From Isoetes taiwanensis (taxonomy: Eukaryota; Streptophyta; Lycopodiopsida; Isoetales; Isoetaceae), in the NCBI GenBank assembly GCA_021234155.1, contig JAJEKV010000665.1, positions 1-64,000 on the forward strand: 64,000 nt of DNA. Reading direction: 5' to 3'. The translations under genes were made by a program, and so were the position numbers. How positions within the stretch are numbered: the stretch's first letter is position 1; every line of letters starts with the position of its first letter. Shown one piece after another: positions 32,411 through 43,108 of the stretch. Below the pieces are notes generated by a model. The model was not told the DNA's origin and did no database searches. It saw only the letters and a list, made by a program, of their open reading frames with translations.

Positions 32411-32639
32411 GGAAGTAATTTGACCGGGACAGAGACTAACTGCTTGTGCGCACTCGTGAACGGAGTACATTCTTCAAGAATTTGGTGCCGCCACATGGTA
32501 ATTTGATGGAAATAAAGGCAAATGAAAAGTGCAACTCCCCATTGAGGGTTGTTATCTCCCATGCGAACTGATCCGTGAGAAGAAAGAGGATGATAGGACT
32601 GAAAAAAAATGTGTTTGAAAGGGGTCATGTGACATGTGG

Positions 32640-33591
32640 CTCCTTAATCAAGATACCAGCGCGGATCAATGTTGTCGTAAGAAAGGCTATCAAGAGTGGT
32701 AAAGAGGAACTCGAGAGGGGCGATGGAGTGGGCAAGAGAGGGGAAGTTCTTCAAAGACCTGGACAACTGGTAGATTCCTCGGGCTAAATTGCCTTCCTCT
32801 ATGATAGGATTGGGACGCTTGGACTGCACCGATTTGGAGTGTTGGCAAGACATTCACGGGCAAAATGCCCAATTTTCCGCATCCGTGAATAAAACACCGA
32901 GATTTCACGATCCAATTTGGGACGCCTTGAAGGGGTCTTTGAGGCTGCCATCATCACGTAATCGCGGGAGATTTGAGATGTCCTTGACGGAGTGCTTCAG
33001 ATTTGACATCCATCTATGGCAGCCTCAAAGGTGTAGGCCGAGAGACGCCCTTCAAGATTGATGATTAGACCTTCGTATGCAGATGGGAGACCGCTGAGAA
33101 GAAGACAGGACTTTTTTCATCATTGGTGATAGCCACTCCGCTGGCATCAAGATCATCCAAAGATAGTCTTCATATGGCGATGTGATCCATGACATCATTT
33201 CCTTCGTAAAGATGGAGATTATACAATGCTTTCCTCAAAGCAAGACGGTTGCCACCGCTTTTTTGACGATAATGATTATCAAGAATCAGGAGCATGTCAT
33301 AGGCAGATCGAAAGCACCCTTCACCAGCGCAAGGGTATCATGGAGGCTAGTACATATCAGCAACCGAGCCTTAATGGTCTTTCTCATTCAGATCGTAAAG
33401 ATTATCATCCAAGACAATCTCAATGTTGCTTAATCGAGATGGCCGAAAGTGAAAGGGGCAGAGACAACTTCCCATAATTTCTTGTCCTCTAAGATCATTT
33501 GGAGGCGCCACCTCCACATTTGATAATCTTTCCCCTCAAATCGGGGAAGGAGACGCCATTCAGCTGATGAAAAGGAGAGAGCGGAATCCAT
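32640..33591 (-). pseudogene. Copia gag
   Basis: Start ATG at 33591 on the minus strand gives MDSALSFSSAEWRLLPRFEG then YQMWRWRLQMILEDKKLWEV, the N-terminal pattern of copia gag. A zinc knuckle is read in another frame near 32880-32840 (CGKIGHFARECLANTP). Frameshifts separate the two ends. Confidence 0.75.
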
Positions 33592-33670
33592 TTTTTTTTA
33601 AATGTAACGGAATGAACAATTGGGCTTATGAGCAATGAGAGATAGGCGACTTAGGCGTTCTGAAGGATTT

Positions 33671-33684
33671 GTGGGCCCATAACC
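33671..33684 (-). other. Copia primer binding site matching the anticodon arm of initiator tRNA-Met
   Basis: Plus-strand GTGGGCCCATAACC abuts the right (5') LTR and equals the anticodon stem-loop sequence of plant initiator tRNA-Met, whose anticodon CAT is inside. The primer would therefore be the 5' half of the tRNA cut in the anticodon loop, as known for Drosophila copia and yeast Ty5, and not the 3' CCA end. Confidence 0.8.
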
Positions 33685-33933
33685 TGTGGAAGGAATTCGA
33701 TTGATCCAAGAGGAGATTACAACAAGAACCAGCCGGAGAGGCAGGCGCTAAAACAAGAAACGAAGAGCAAGAACTGATGCTACGAATGCATGAAACAACA
33801 TCTATGCTACCACTATAAATAGTGGTCTCCTGTATCTAAACATGATTAGATCTGCATGATTCCCTGTTGAGTTCGTTGAGAACCGCCCGAGATTCATGCC
33901 GACAGACATGACGTCTTTTCAATTGTTACAACA
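33685..33933 (-). repeat. Copia 5' LTR (right)
   Basis: Plus-strand TGTGGAAGGAATTCGATTG...GTTACAACA aligns with 29253-29502, with most differences in the last 50 bases. Confidence 0.88.
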
Positions 33934-33938
33934 CAAAC
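33934..33938 (+). repeat. Copia target-site duplication, right (CAAAC)
   Basis: Matches 29248-29252 and follows the CA end of the right LTR. Confidence 0.85.
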
Positions 33939-34399
33939 AGTTACCGGGCAAGTCCAAAGATCATCGACAACATTCTCAGGCCCGCATGCATGCACTAGCA
34001 TGGTCAAAAGTTCGGCCTTTTGTTTCACGAAGATGAGTCCATAGCAGAGGGACATGCCATATATGAATCCAAAGACCAGATGCAGCCCTGCTAATGCACA
34101 AGCTAATCTGAGCAAGTTAGCGCGAAACACAGTGTTGGGGGTCTTGATGGCCATGAAACTGAAGAAGGGATAGTAAGCTAGCTCGATAATACTTGCAAGC
34201 AATCGAATGTAAGCGTAGAAGGCGAAGCGAGGGAAATGTTTATGCGCGTCCACAAATGTTCTGTTTTTAAGCCATAGGACATCAACACAGGGGACGTCTT
34301 TGAAGAATCTGTGGATCCGGGTTCTGATAAGCTTGAGGAAAGCCTGCAGGATGAGCATGGCCAAGCATAACCACCAGAGCTTGTGGGGCATTGTGGAGG
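33939..34399 (-). pseudogene. Helical-repeat membrane protein gene, copy 1, middle part
   Basis: Minus-strand frame: MPHKLWWLCLAMLILQAFLK (membrane helix), RIHRFFKDVPCVDVLWLKN, YIRLLASIIELAYYPFFSF, LACALAGLHLVFGFIYGMSL (second membrane helix) and LVHACGPENVVDDLWTCPVT. It continues into 29247-28557 beyond the copia element. Its start is cut at 34400 by the TIR element; the N-terminal exon is at 37188-37330. The copy at 58426-57850 shows the uninterrupted order. Confidence 0.6.
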
Positions 34400-34402
34400 T
34401 TA
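34400..34402 (+). repeat. TTA target-site duplication, left
   Basis: TTA before GGGTAC; the same TTA follows GTACCC at 37185-37187. Confidence 0.65.
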
Positions 34403-34764
34403 GGGTACTTTCAGACTATAGGGTTAAATTAAGGTAAAATTTAAGTTAACAAATTAATTGTTATGCTAAATTAAGGTAAAATTTATGGAGCTTTCACACC
34501 AGCTGTTATGTCAAGTAATAACATTACAAAACCTGTTAAAAATGGTTTCACATGCAATTTGTTATGTTATCTACTAACATAACATAATCTGTCAAAAACC
34601 TTTTCGCACAAGAGTTCCTTATGTTAATTAGTAACATAACGTATCCGTTAACTGGCCATTTCACATTGTACAACTACAACTTGTTATGTTATTTAAGTTT
34701 CGTTGTTTTTCCAAAAAAATACAAGTGGTTGGTCCATCCAAAAGCAATGCCCGGTTATGAAATG

Positions 34765-34912
34765 CGAGGGTTGACAATGGAGGGTGGTACTTCCAATGTG
34801 AAAACATCTTTTCTATGTCGCCTGATGGTTATGTTCGAGGGTTGACAATGGAGGGTGGTACTTCCAATGTGAAAACATCTTTTCTATGTCAGCCCGATGG
34901 TTATGTTCCGAT
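34765..34912 (+). repeat. ~72-bp tandem duplication inside TIR transposon
   Basis: CGAGGGTTGACAATGGAGGG...TTTTCTATGTC...CGATGGTTATGTTC occurs twice in a row, at about 34767-34837 and 34838-34910, nearly identical. Confidence 0.85.
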
Positions 34913-35699
34913 GAACATAATGTATTGCAAAATATAATAATGCATGAACAAGAACATGAAATTAGCCAATACAAATGCATAAGGATAAATAGGAACACCC
35001 AACTAGAAGAACATTCCATTAAGTTTTACAAAACAACCGGGTCCGAAATACGCCATGAAAAAGAAGAGAGTCAATACCCAACCACTATCCTTGCAAAGTG
35101 GTCACGCCATTACGCACCGCAAGTGTGAATGATCCACCTTTGGTGATAATCACGCCACACGTGAATGTATGCTAACAAAGGTCTAGCCTTTTTCAGAACC
35201 TTTATCACATGGCAAGGTGCATCCGCGGGTGCCGCTCTTGACTCCCCATGACTTCGCCTTTACAAATGCACTTCTACCAAGCTTCTCAGATCCCAGATGC
35301 CGAGGGAGAATCAACATACCGCTGAAGAAAGCAAGTCGTTGATATCCCCTCATGGGAACAAGGGGCTTCATTCTTCATCGCTTTAACATTCTAACTTTCC
35401 CCGGGCGCCAGTATGTCCACCGTAACGTAGACAAAGGACCTAAGGACCGCACATCTCAAAACTTCCCCGCCACCTGTAATGTAGAGTCAAGTAACTAGCT
35501 CCAATCTTCTAGTTCATCATCAGATCCTTGATCTTCCTCGGATGACGTATCCGTAAGGCTTGTTGATTCCAACAATTGATTCATAGTTCAACTTTGATGC
35601 CGCATGGCATTCGTAAGAATCAGATTGCAACCGTGGAGTAGCACTCCATTGTCGCGAGTACTATCAATGCAGATATAGTATCATCATGGCCTAGCGTGT

Positions 35700-36600
35700 C
35701 ATTTTCTGGCCCATCGTAGAATAAATAGCGAAACCGAAGGAAGAACAGATACATGAGCAGGATCAGTGCCTTGCATCATGGCATTAACGTGTGATGGCTC
35801 TACCGGTGCATATACAACCAATGATCCGGATGGATCTGACCGCTCTCTTGTAATATAAGAGTGTTCGGTTACAGCTTGAACCCTCGCAAAGAAGACTTTC
35901 GTGTAAGAATGCAGCTTGTTCATTTGCGGCAAAGTGGGCATGCAAGACATACTTCAATACGAAAAGAGATACGGCCAAGGTGTGGTTTTGGCCCTTAGCT
36001 ATGTGTGTAACTTCCTCGCATGGTACTTCCATTTGAGGAGCAAACCGCAAGACCACATACCATAATGTCAAGTTCTCAAGGAACAGTAACAATCAAAACT
36101 ATAATTATTACCTCATGCCTAACATGTTCATCCTTCGTAATCAAAAACGTTGGTGGGATGCATGTATGTAACCATAGGGATGTTGCCGCATTACATAGCA
36201 CAAGACCATTTGGTTCTCCATGGCTGCTCATATTCTTCCAAAATGTAACTCAACATCATCAGCTCTATCATTTGATATAGTAGTCCAAAGGGTAGGATGT
36301 AGATGCACCAACACCCGAAAGCGTAAACCGCTTGTCATCCTCCCGAAATGAAGCTTTAAGAAGTTCTGGCGAGAATTTAGCATTATCAGTATGCACATGA
36401 AAGTGTGGTAGTCGGGTTGTAGGTAACTAGCATTTCCGTTGTAACATCCGAAAGGAAATGTAGCTTCCATTTACCATCAAAGTCTCTTCCATTCATGTTA
36501 TTTACAACCAAAGAGTTGACACCTTCGCAATATCTTTGCATTGTGGCTAACCATCTTTGTGCACCAAAGGCCATTCCAATCGCTGGACCGGTGTCCATTC
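35700..36600 (-). pseudogene. Class IV HD-Zip (START / HD-SAD region) gene fragment
   Basis: Read on the minus strand in the family's order: GMAFGAQRWLATMQRYCEG (end of START domain, ~36570-36515), FRVLVHLHPTLWTT (~36330), EEVTHIAKGQNHTLAVSLF (~36030-35965), then GSLVVYAPVEPSHVNAMMQG and TDPAHVSVLPS (~35830-35720). These are conserved blocks of HD-Zip IV transcription factors, which act in the nucleus in epidermal fate. Homeodomain, zipper and early START are absent. Frames shift between blocks and intron-like gaps remain, so it was captured as genomic DNA and has decayed. It lies wholly within a TIR transposon. Confidence 0.75.
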
Positions 36601-37187
36601 CCCCTTCTAATCAGTTCCAAAACTCACATACACTTTCGCGGACATTTTCTACATACGTTTCTACATTTTCGTGACCATAAAGCTTAGTAATCGAATGAAA
36701 ACGCATTTAATTTACAAATAGTACCGAACTTTAAAAAAAAAGCAAAGAAAAAAGTAGAATAAAAAAGCACGTGAAAAAAATCGTGGATTGATAGGAAGGA
36801 AATACCTACTGGAGGAGTAGCAGCGCTTTTTTTTTGGTTAACATTCGCGGTTCGCCTCAATGAGGAGCTCCCGCCACCGCGGAGGAGCTCCCGCTCATTC
36901 CCCTGTCGACGGTAGCGACCTCGACATATTTGACAAACCTAAATGAAGGGGAGGGCACCCAATAAATTTCTGTCGTGAAATTGTAGGGTTGTCAACCCTT
37001 TCGCTAACACTTAACAAAACAATAACTAATGTGAAAGGGGTTAAATCTTAAATTTAACTTTAACAAATTGTTATAAGTTAACCCCTTCGCTTTTAACCAT
37101 TTCCTTAACAAAAATCAAAATGCTTGCTAGTTAAGTTAAATTTTCTTAACATAACAATTTTAACCCTTTAGTGTGTAGGTACCCTTA

Positions 37188-37330
37188 GTAGGCCGAAGTA
37201 TGTGAGCAGAAGCCACTGTAGATCCGGCCAGACCGATGTCGCGGGTGCCTAGTAGAATGCAGCCACCCACTTAACTCAAGCAATATCCTACAGTCATCCA
37301 CATTGGGTCTCCGTAACTGTGATTCATGGG
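37188..37330 (-). pseudogene. Helical-repeat membrane protein gene, copy 1, N-terminal exon
   Basis: Minus strand aligns with 58270-58410 of copy 2 (shared GGCCGAAGTATGTGAGCAGA, CCACATTGGGTCTCC and ATTCATGGGATCC on the plus strand). Residues like RRPNVDD can be read but frames are broken. It is separated from the next exon by the TIR element. Confidence 0.6.
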
Positions 37331-40050
37331 ATCCAGGACCATTGCATACTTCTTCCTCAGCCATATTAAGCTATAGGAGAATTGAATTGGATTGAGTTCT
37401 TATGGGCGACTCACATGAAGAAATCTGAGAAATCTGGCTGGGTTGGCTGAAAACTGGCTGATCCAGTGCTGAAAATAAAAATTTCAGCCCCGTTCAAGAG
37501 GTTCAATTGCCGCATTCATCCACGCGCTAAGGCGCCGGAAGAAAGCAATCAGCAATTGAAAATAGCCCCTGCGTTGAACCAGCACAGGGGAACAAAAACT
37601 CTCATGTGAGTCCCACATTATGTAGCGATCACATGGGTAAGCCGGGGGTGAAGCCCCGCCGCCTGGCTGAATCCTCTTAAACCCCGCAGTACCGCTCACA
37701 TGTCGCGATCTATCTTGTGTTGAAATTTTTGTCCGGATGTGTCAAATCACCCTACCGGTTAAGCAAAGGTTCACACTGGGCATAAAATTCGATTCGTTCT
37801 CAAGGCCAAGTGAGCGGCGCGATGTCAATAAAATTTTCTAAGTCGTTGAAGACGGTTCACATTTGCTTTCAGCCACTGAAAAACTTCCTCATGTGAACGG
37901 CCCATTAGACTATATAGGCTAGCATGTCAATGAAAGTGGATAACATTCTTGATTACTATCCAATTGCCCATAGCCATGTGGTAGCCATTCTAATCAGAAT
38001 GAAAAAATGTAGTATTCTTGCACCATTTGTTGTAGCCAATTACCCGCCTTCATAAAAAACTCGACATCAAGGAAGCAATTTGCATGAAGACTCATGTCGA
38101 AGGAACAAGCCATGCTCGCCGCCATAACTCACCATCGCCGGCTTTCCCTTGACGCCATGGAAATGGGAAGACGCCATCAATTCCCCGTGAGCAAGAGACT
38201 AAATGGCACTCCCTACCACTAAAGGGCAGCTTCCTCCTGCTCACATAGGAATCGACTCCTCTTTCTATTCCACATAATGTCCTTGTTGATATTCTCGCCC
38301 TACCTAGGTTGGCCCCAACACAAGGCCCCTCAAAAATAAGTGTTAGTAGTTTTCACAACATTTTTAACATTAAACCACTATAATAAATCAATAGTACTAA
38401 GTGGGTTAATGTGTTGAAATACCGAACCAGTAGTTATTTAATACGGTTTACTACCGCCGTTTTTTATAATGGTTTCTTGATTTATTTAATTAGTATATTT
38501 TATTTATATACTTTTAATTATGTGGTTCAAATAAGTAACATATGCATTAAACCACTATCCTTGTTAGAACGTTTTCTAATGAAGCTAACTATATCGTTTT
38601 CTAGAAACCAATGTTGTTCCACAATGATGAAGTCTCCAACTAGAAGATAATTGATAATTGTTCTTTCATCAATCAAGACCATGATATTAGGATAAATCAA
38701 CGACTATTTGGGCAATGTAATTGGTATTTAATACACTTACTAAGCCATACCCAACTTGGAAAGCATTATCATTTTGCAAACCTAAGTGGTCAGTCAATCG
38801 ATATGAGTTTCTCCATCAAACTATATTGTTTCCTTTTCCATTATAAATCTTGGTTCATTCTACAAACTACGAAATAATTTTGAACTTTCTAATATTATTT
38901 AAGAACAATTCATATAAAAGGACTCAGGGATTTGAACCCTGGTATTTCCATGTGACCTAAAATGCAATCCAAAAATCCAAATATCTAGAATTAATAAAAC
39001 TAAACTAGTGAAAGATCGAAGTCTTCTCATTCAACATATGTTTATCACTATCTGTTGTTGACAGCATAACAACAACATATTCGCTGTGAACAACTAACAG
39101 TTATCAGTCGTTAGCTTTTCAAATGTCGGCACCATATTGCACCAAGAACAAAGCCCGTCTGATGTTATTATTCTACACAAAGACATTGAAAGCCCAGGAA
39201 GAGGCTACAGGATGGAATAGGAAAGAGTGAGAACCACTTAAGTAAAACATTTCATTGTATCTTCTCCTTCCCTTTTTAGAAGGGCTGAGGATAAAAAAGC
39301 ATCAGATTTGATAGACTAAGCCAAACTTAGTACCTATTTCAATGATAATGGTGTAGTGCCAAGTATTAATGGTTCCAATTCTGGTCGTAAAATACAAAAC
39401 CTGAAAAATAACATAGAAATGAAATATGCACATCTTAGTCTCCTTTTGAGTTTTAGAAAAGGGTAGTAAAAGTTCAAAACATTTGACCTTGGTAGATTCT
39501 TAGAGGATTAGAATTGTTCTTTCAATCATACTGATTGTATACCTCTTTATACAGCGTGATAGCAAATAGATCGACTCAACCCTAGTGCAAATCAGTGTGC
39601 AAATTATAGGGAAAAGGATAGTAATGTCAGGGGTTGAAAAACCATACCAGGCTGATTCCTCCTTTGCAAATACACTGCTTGCAACATAAAGTTGAAAAAT
39701 TCTTCGTTTATATGCCTTAGGGAAATCTGGGTTGTGTATCATCCTTTTGTGTAAAGCCTGTGTGTGCTACCTGATGATATTACTCTAGATTGCACCAGAA
39801 TCTGCAATTTAAGAACCTACCAAATGCAAAGAACAAAGATTGGCCATTCATGTCATAAGATATTTGTGAATTACAAAATAGAAAAGAAAGTAGTAAAATT
39901 GACAAATGGTAAGTCAAGATGCTAGAAACAGAGTAATTAAATCAAATTGGTGAATGCCAAAAGCTATATTTTGGATATGATAAAGCATGGTCCCCGTTGC
40001 TAATTAGAAGGAAATGGAAAAGAAACCGTGGACTTAACAGAAGTTACACT
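37328..40050 (+). repeat. Large direct repeat, copy A (2.7 kb)
   Basis: From GGGATCCAGGACCATTGCAT to AACAGAAGTTACACT, collinear with 43109-45726 at high identity with small indels. It contains the 5' flank of the ARM-like gene, a MITE, AT-rich DNA and a minus-strand frame at 39500-39742 that is also present in the second copy. No TG...CA ends, so not an LTR pair. No coding gene is recognised in it. Confidence 0.9.
37403..37904. mobile_element. Tourist-like MITE (502 bp), copy in repeat A
   Basis: Left end TGGGCGACTCACATGAAGAA and the complement of the right end TGGGCCGTTCACATGAGGAA form a TIR. TTA flanks both sides (37400-37402, 37905-37907). The paralogous site near 58480 lacks the element and has one TTA, confirming insertion. 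No coding capacity. PIF/Harbinger-type, tentatively. Confidence 0.8.
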
Positions 40051-40614
40051 ACTACCTGCGCAAATAAACGCCTTCCCTGTCAGAAATCATCACCTTCTCC
40101 TGTTTTTTCTTTTCTTTTCTGTAACATAACTCTGCAGCTTGTAGTATCTCTGCTGAGTTGTGCATCTTTCTGCAGAATTATTTACAACAATGTTCGATCT
40201 CCTTTTTTACCTCATTGTTTTACCGCAGGGTAAAAAAAAACTCACGTTGAATAGCAGATCCCAGTGTGCCTGGAAATACAGAGGGGGTCATGAGCCGGGA
40301 GAAAGCGCCTTCATTGTTTGTCATTCCAAAGCAATACCGATAACTTTTGGGCGGGGCTTTTGTGTTGGTGCTAAATCCCATAGTATTGCAAAGGATTCTA
40401 TCACGCCCTTTGTCACAGAACTCGACGAATTAGAGTCATTGTTTCTCTCCAAAGATATCTCTGCTTTTCTCCAAAGATATCTCTCGCTATCAACAATTTT
40501 ATGAATTTTTTTCCTCTACAACATTATGACAAAGAACTTAGCTTTATATGTAAAGTTTTTTACAATCTTAGGCTCTCTATCATTATGTCTAATTTTGTTT
40601 TCTTTTTTAATGGC

Positions 40615-42170
40615 AGGAAGAAGGGCAAGTATAAGCAGCTTGATAAGGAGAATATGACAGTTGCTGTTGTTGAAAAAAGTCTATGTTAGGAAAACAGGAG
40701 TATTCAACTAGATATTATGAGTGGAGGGCAGAATTTGGGCCAGCGCTTGGTATCACATGCAATAAGAGGATTGAAGACTTCAACATGCAGGAAATTGTTG
40801 ATTTTAGCCGCCATCTTGTATTTTTATGCAAAGAGTAAGTTCTTTTTCGCTTTGTTGCTATAGTGTTATGTGCATAACATGTCTGCAAATATTCTAATTT
40901 CTTGTTGCGCATCCGTAAATCAAATGGAGAGCCATATGCGCCTTAATACAATGAAGGATTATTTGCATACTTTTGGTCGAATATTAAAAAAAGGCAGAGA
41001 TGAGCGAACTCGTAAAACAGGTAACTTCTTTTTGTTGATGATCACATGTAAATTGCCTAAATCTGTTTTTGTATGTGTAGGACAATATGAGCCAGAGATA
41101 AAAGTAACCATCGATGCGCTTTTTTTAAAGCGTACCGCGGATGCATGTGACAAGGTCGTTTTGCTTTATTCTCTCTTTCTCTTCTTTATAATTTTTATTT
41201 CTATATATAACGATATATCATTGTCTTGTAGGTTATTAATGATAATGCTCGTGTTAGTGGTGTGTCCTATGAAGACGAAGTTTCTTCTTCGTGACAAAGA
41301 TGATTAAAAAACATTCTTGAATCTGAATTTTTGTCGACTTCGCGATCCAAAATGGCCTTTTTATGTCGGTGGAATTTTATTGTATTACGTGCTTCTTTAT
41401 CCGCCAGAAATGAGCTGTGGGAAACTCTGTGCGTGGACTTTAGTTTCAAAAAAGATGTTCATGGCACGTTTATCCGGTGAGTTCATTTGTCTGTTGTTAT
41501 ACGTACACGTTTTGTTGTTTATATCCTCTTTGTTATGTATTTAGGTTCTGCCAGCAGCCATCAAAGAACAGGCCATTAAACATGCAGAATTGTAAGCCGA
41601 GTGATAGGAGACGGCCTGTTGAGGTTTATTCGCACATCAATCCCGATCTTTATGAGACATTCAGACTTTACTTCTCTCACATGCCACCTCCGGAGGACGA
41701 TGAGGATTTTATGGAGAGGCATTTGTTGTTATCACGATCACAAAGCCAAGAACTTCAGTTTGGTTTCAAATTCAGAATCTTGGTCGTCATAAAATTAGTG
41801 ACTTGGCGAAGACAGTATCTTCAATTCTTGGTAATTTTTGTTTTTTGTTTATTCCTTTCTTTCAGAAATTTGAATTATTTAAGTTGAGTTTGCGAATGAT
41901 GCATTCTGCCAATTGATTATTCCTTTTGTATTTAATTTTTCTAATGATTCAAGCTGGTTAATAGGTGTCAAAGTAACAAACATGACTTTTCGTCATTTTA
42001 ACATTTATCATGAGAGAGCAAGGTTGCCCAGATGATACACTGGTTAATCTTACAGGCCATAAGAGATCAGCTACTTTGAAAAACTATGACCACAGTGGCA
42101 AATTAGAAATGATGGCCATGCAAGCTAGCTTTTAATGTTCGGGAGAAACTCGTTCTTACAACGAGATCTT
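40615..42170 (+). pseudogene. Crypton-type tyrosine recombinase, multi-exon
   Basis: Blocks in order: KKGKYKQLDKENMTVAVVE (~40620-40675, perhaps HTH); STRYYEWRAEFGPALGITCN and VDFSRHLVFLCKE (~40700-40836, then splice donor); NTMKDYLHTFGRILKKGRDE (~40945-41010, the N-terminal core-binding region); PEIKVTIDALFLKRTADACD (~41095); RPVEVYSHINPDLYETFRLY then PPEDDEDF (~41615-41720); FQIQNLGRHKISDLAKTVSS (~41765-41830, splice donor GTAATTT); VTNMTFRHFN (41970-42000); TGHKRSATLKNYDHSGK (~42050-42100). The last two carry Arg, His and Tyr of the recombinase active site, but the first His of HxxR is Met. Frameshifts near 40930 and 42005 indicate decay. A Ser/Thr-rich tail follows to 42488. Confidence 0.6.
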
Positions 42171-42836
42171 AGATGAAACGAAAAAGAGTTAATTGTCAAT
42201 ATTCTATTTTTATTTCTGTTCTGTTTCTCTCTTATTTGACACTGTTTTTGGTTTATTGTAGAGGCTCGAAACACATTGAGGGTAAGTTCATTTACTGAAG
42301 CAAAAGTTGTAGGAGGGAGTTCAACACAAGTTGTTGGATCTACGACAAGCATATCTGGGCCTTCAAATATTCAGGTACCTGAGCCTTCAAATATAAACCG
42401 GCATCAAACATTATACCAAGTGGGGAAAGTAGTCCAAAGAATGAACTTTGCACTGTGGGCTGCTTTGATATATCCGTGCATCAACTAAGAATTCTACAGT
42501 GATGAATTTTTATAATTGTAACTTTCCAATAGGTACGTAGTTTTTAGATTATTTTAGTTTTGTAGATCTGTTTTTGTTGCGGTTCTAATATTCTGTTTGT
42601 GTTCTTCGTAGCATCATTTAGATGAAGAAATTCTGAATGATTTTAAAAGAAGATAGCAATGACACTTCGCAACAACAAATTTCTCACTGTAATAATTTCG
42701 TTTGAAATAATCACCGTAATAATTTCTCTTTGAATAATTTTCGCAATCGATTATTGTAATAATTTGGCGAAACCTGATTTTGTAGAAATTCATGTACATC
42801 CCGTAAATGCATTTCTAAGACTATTTTGTTCTATAA

Positions 42837-42938
42837 ATTTTGGAGGATCTACTATGTTGTAACAGATGTAATTTTGGAGGATCTACTATGTTGTAACAGA
42901 TGTAATTTTGGAGGATCTACTATGTTGTAACATATGTA
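42837..42938 (+). repeat. 34-bp tandem repeat, three copies
   Basis: Three head-to-tail units, each starting ATTTTGGAGGATCTACTATG, at 42837-42870, 42871-42904 and 42905-42938. Only one base differs, in the third unit. It lies downstream of the recombinase gene. Confidence 0.95.
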
Positions 42939-43108
42939 ATTTTGCATAGTGAAACCCACGTTTTGATTTTGGTTATGGGTTAGAGGATAATGTTATGACC
43001 ATAACATGCTTGTTATGGCCATAACAAATAATGTTACTGGAGATAACATTTTCAAATGGATGGCTGAGATTGAAACCTGGGCCTAAAGGACGAGGCCCAG
43101 GACGTTAA

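Larger units (their letters stand above)
29253..33933 (-). mobile_element. Ty1/copia LTR retrotransposon (4681 bp) inserted in the ARM-like gene
   Basis: LTRs of 250 and 249 bp, 5-bp target duplication, PBS, and gag, integrase, RT and RNase H in copia order on the minus strand. LTRs differ by few changes and the element has clear ends, so insertion is fairly recent. Coding frames have several stops and frameshifts, so it is probably not autonomous. Its insertion separated two parts of a gene that read through in the undisrupted duplicate near 57.8 kb. Confidence 0.9.
34403..37184. mobile_element. PIF/Harbinger-like TIR transposon (2782 bp) carrying a captured HD-Zip IV fragment
   Basis: The ends GGGTACTTTCAGACTATAGG and, on the other strand, GGGTACCTACACACTAAAGG form a TIR matching 22 of 26 positions. 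The target duplication TTA suggests PIF/Harbinger (3-bp TWA). Subterminal zones repeat GTTATGTTA / TAACATAAC words. No Harbinger transposase or Myb-like frame is visible; the interior holds a minus-strand class IV HD-Zip gene fragment. Harbinger assignment is tentative because it rests on a 3-bp duplication. Confidence 0.6.
40051..43108 (+). mobile_element. Crypton-like element or segment between direct repeats (3058 bp)
   Basis: The unique segment between repeat copies A and A'. It codes in several exons for a Crypton-type tyrosine recombinase on the plus strand (see gene entry) and ends in a 34-bp tandem repeat and palindromic TAACATAAC-like words. No TIRs or target duplication are visible, as expected for Cryptons, which integrate by recombination of a circle. 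The exact element ends are unknown. Confidence 0.55.

Noticed and set aside
33671-33684. tRNA-Met gene fragment
   Set aside because: Only 14 bases match, they abut an LTR exactly, and no acceptor or T arm is present; it is a primer binding site.
35183-35371. Harbinger transposase in the TIR element
   Set aside because: The frame shows no DDE or Myb/SANT motif; no transposase could be supported between 34403 and 37184.
38930-38970. tRNA or SINE from GGGATTTGAACCCTGG (complement of a B-box), also at 44645-44680
   Set aside because: No A-box at the required distance on the minus strand and no cloverleaf; the two occurrences are just repeat A and A'.
42837-42938. CRISPR-like array
   Set aside because: Units are head-to-tail with no spacers, in a eukaryotic context; a simple tandem repeat.
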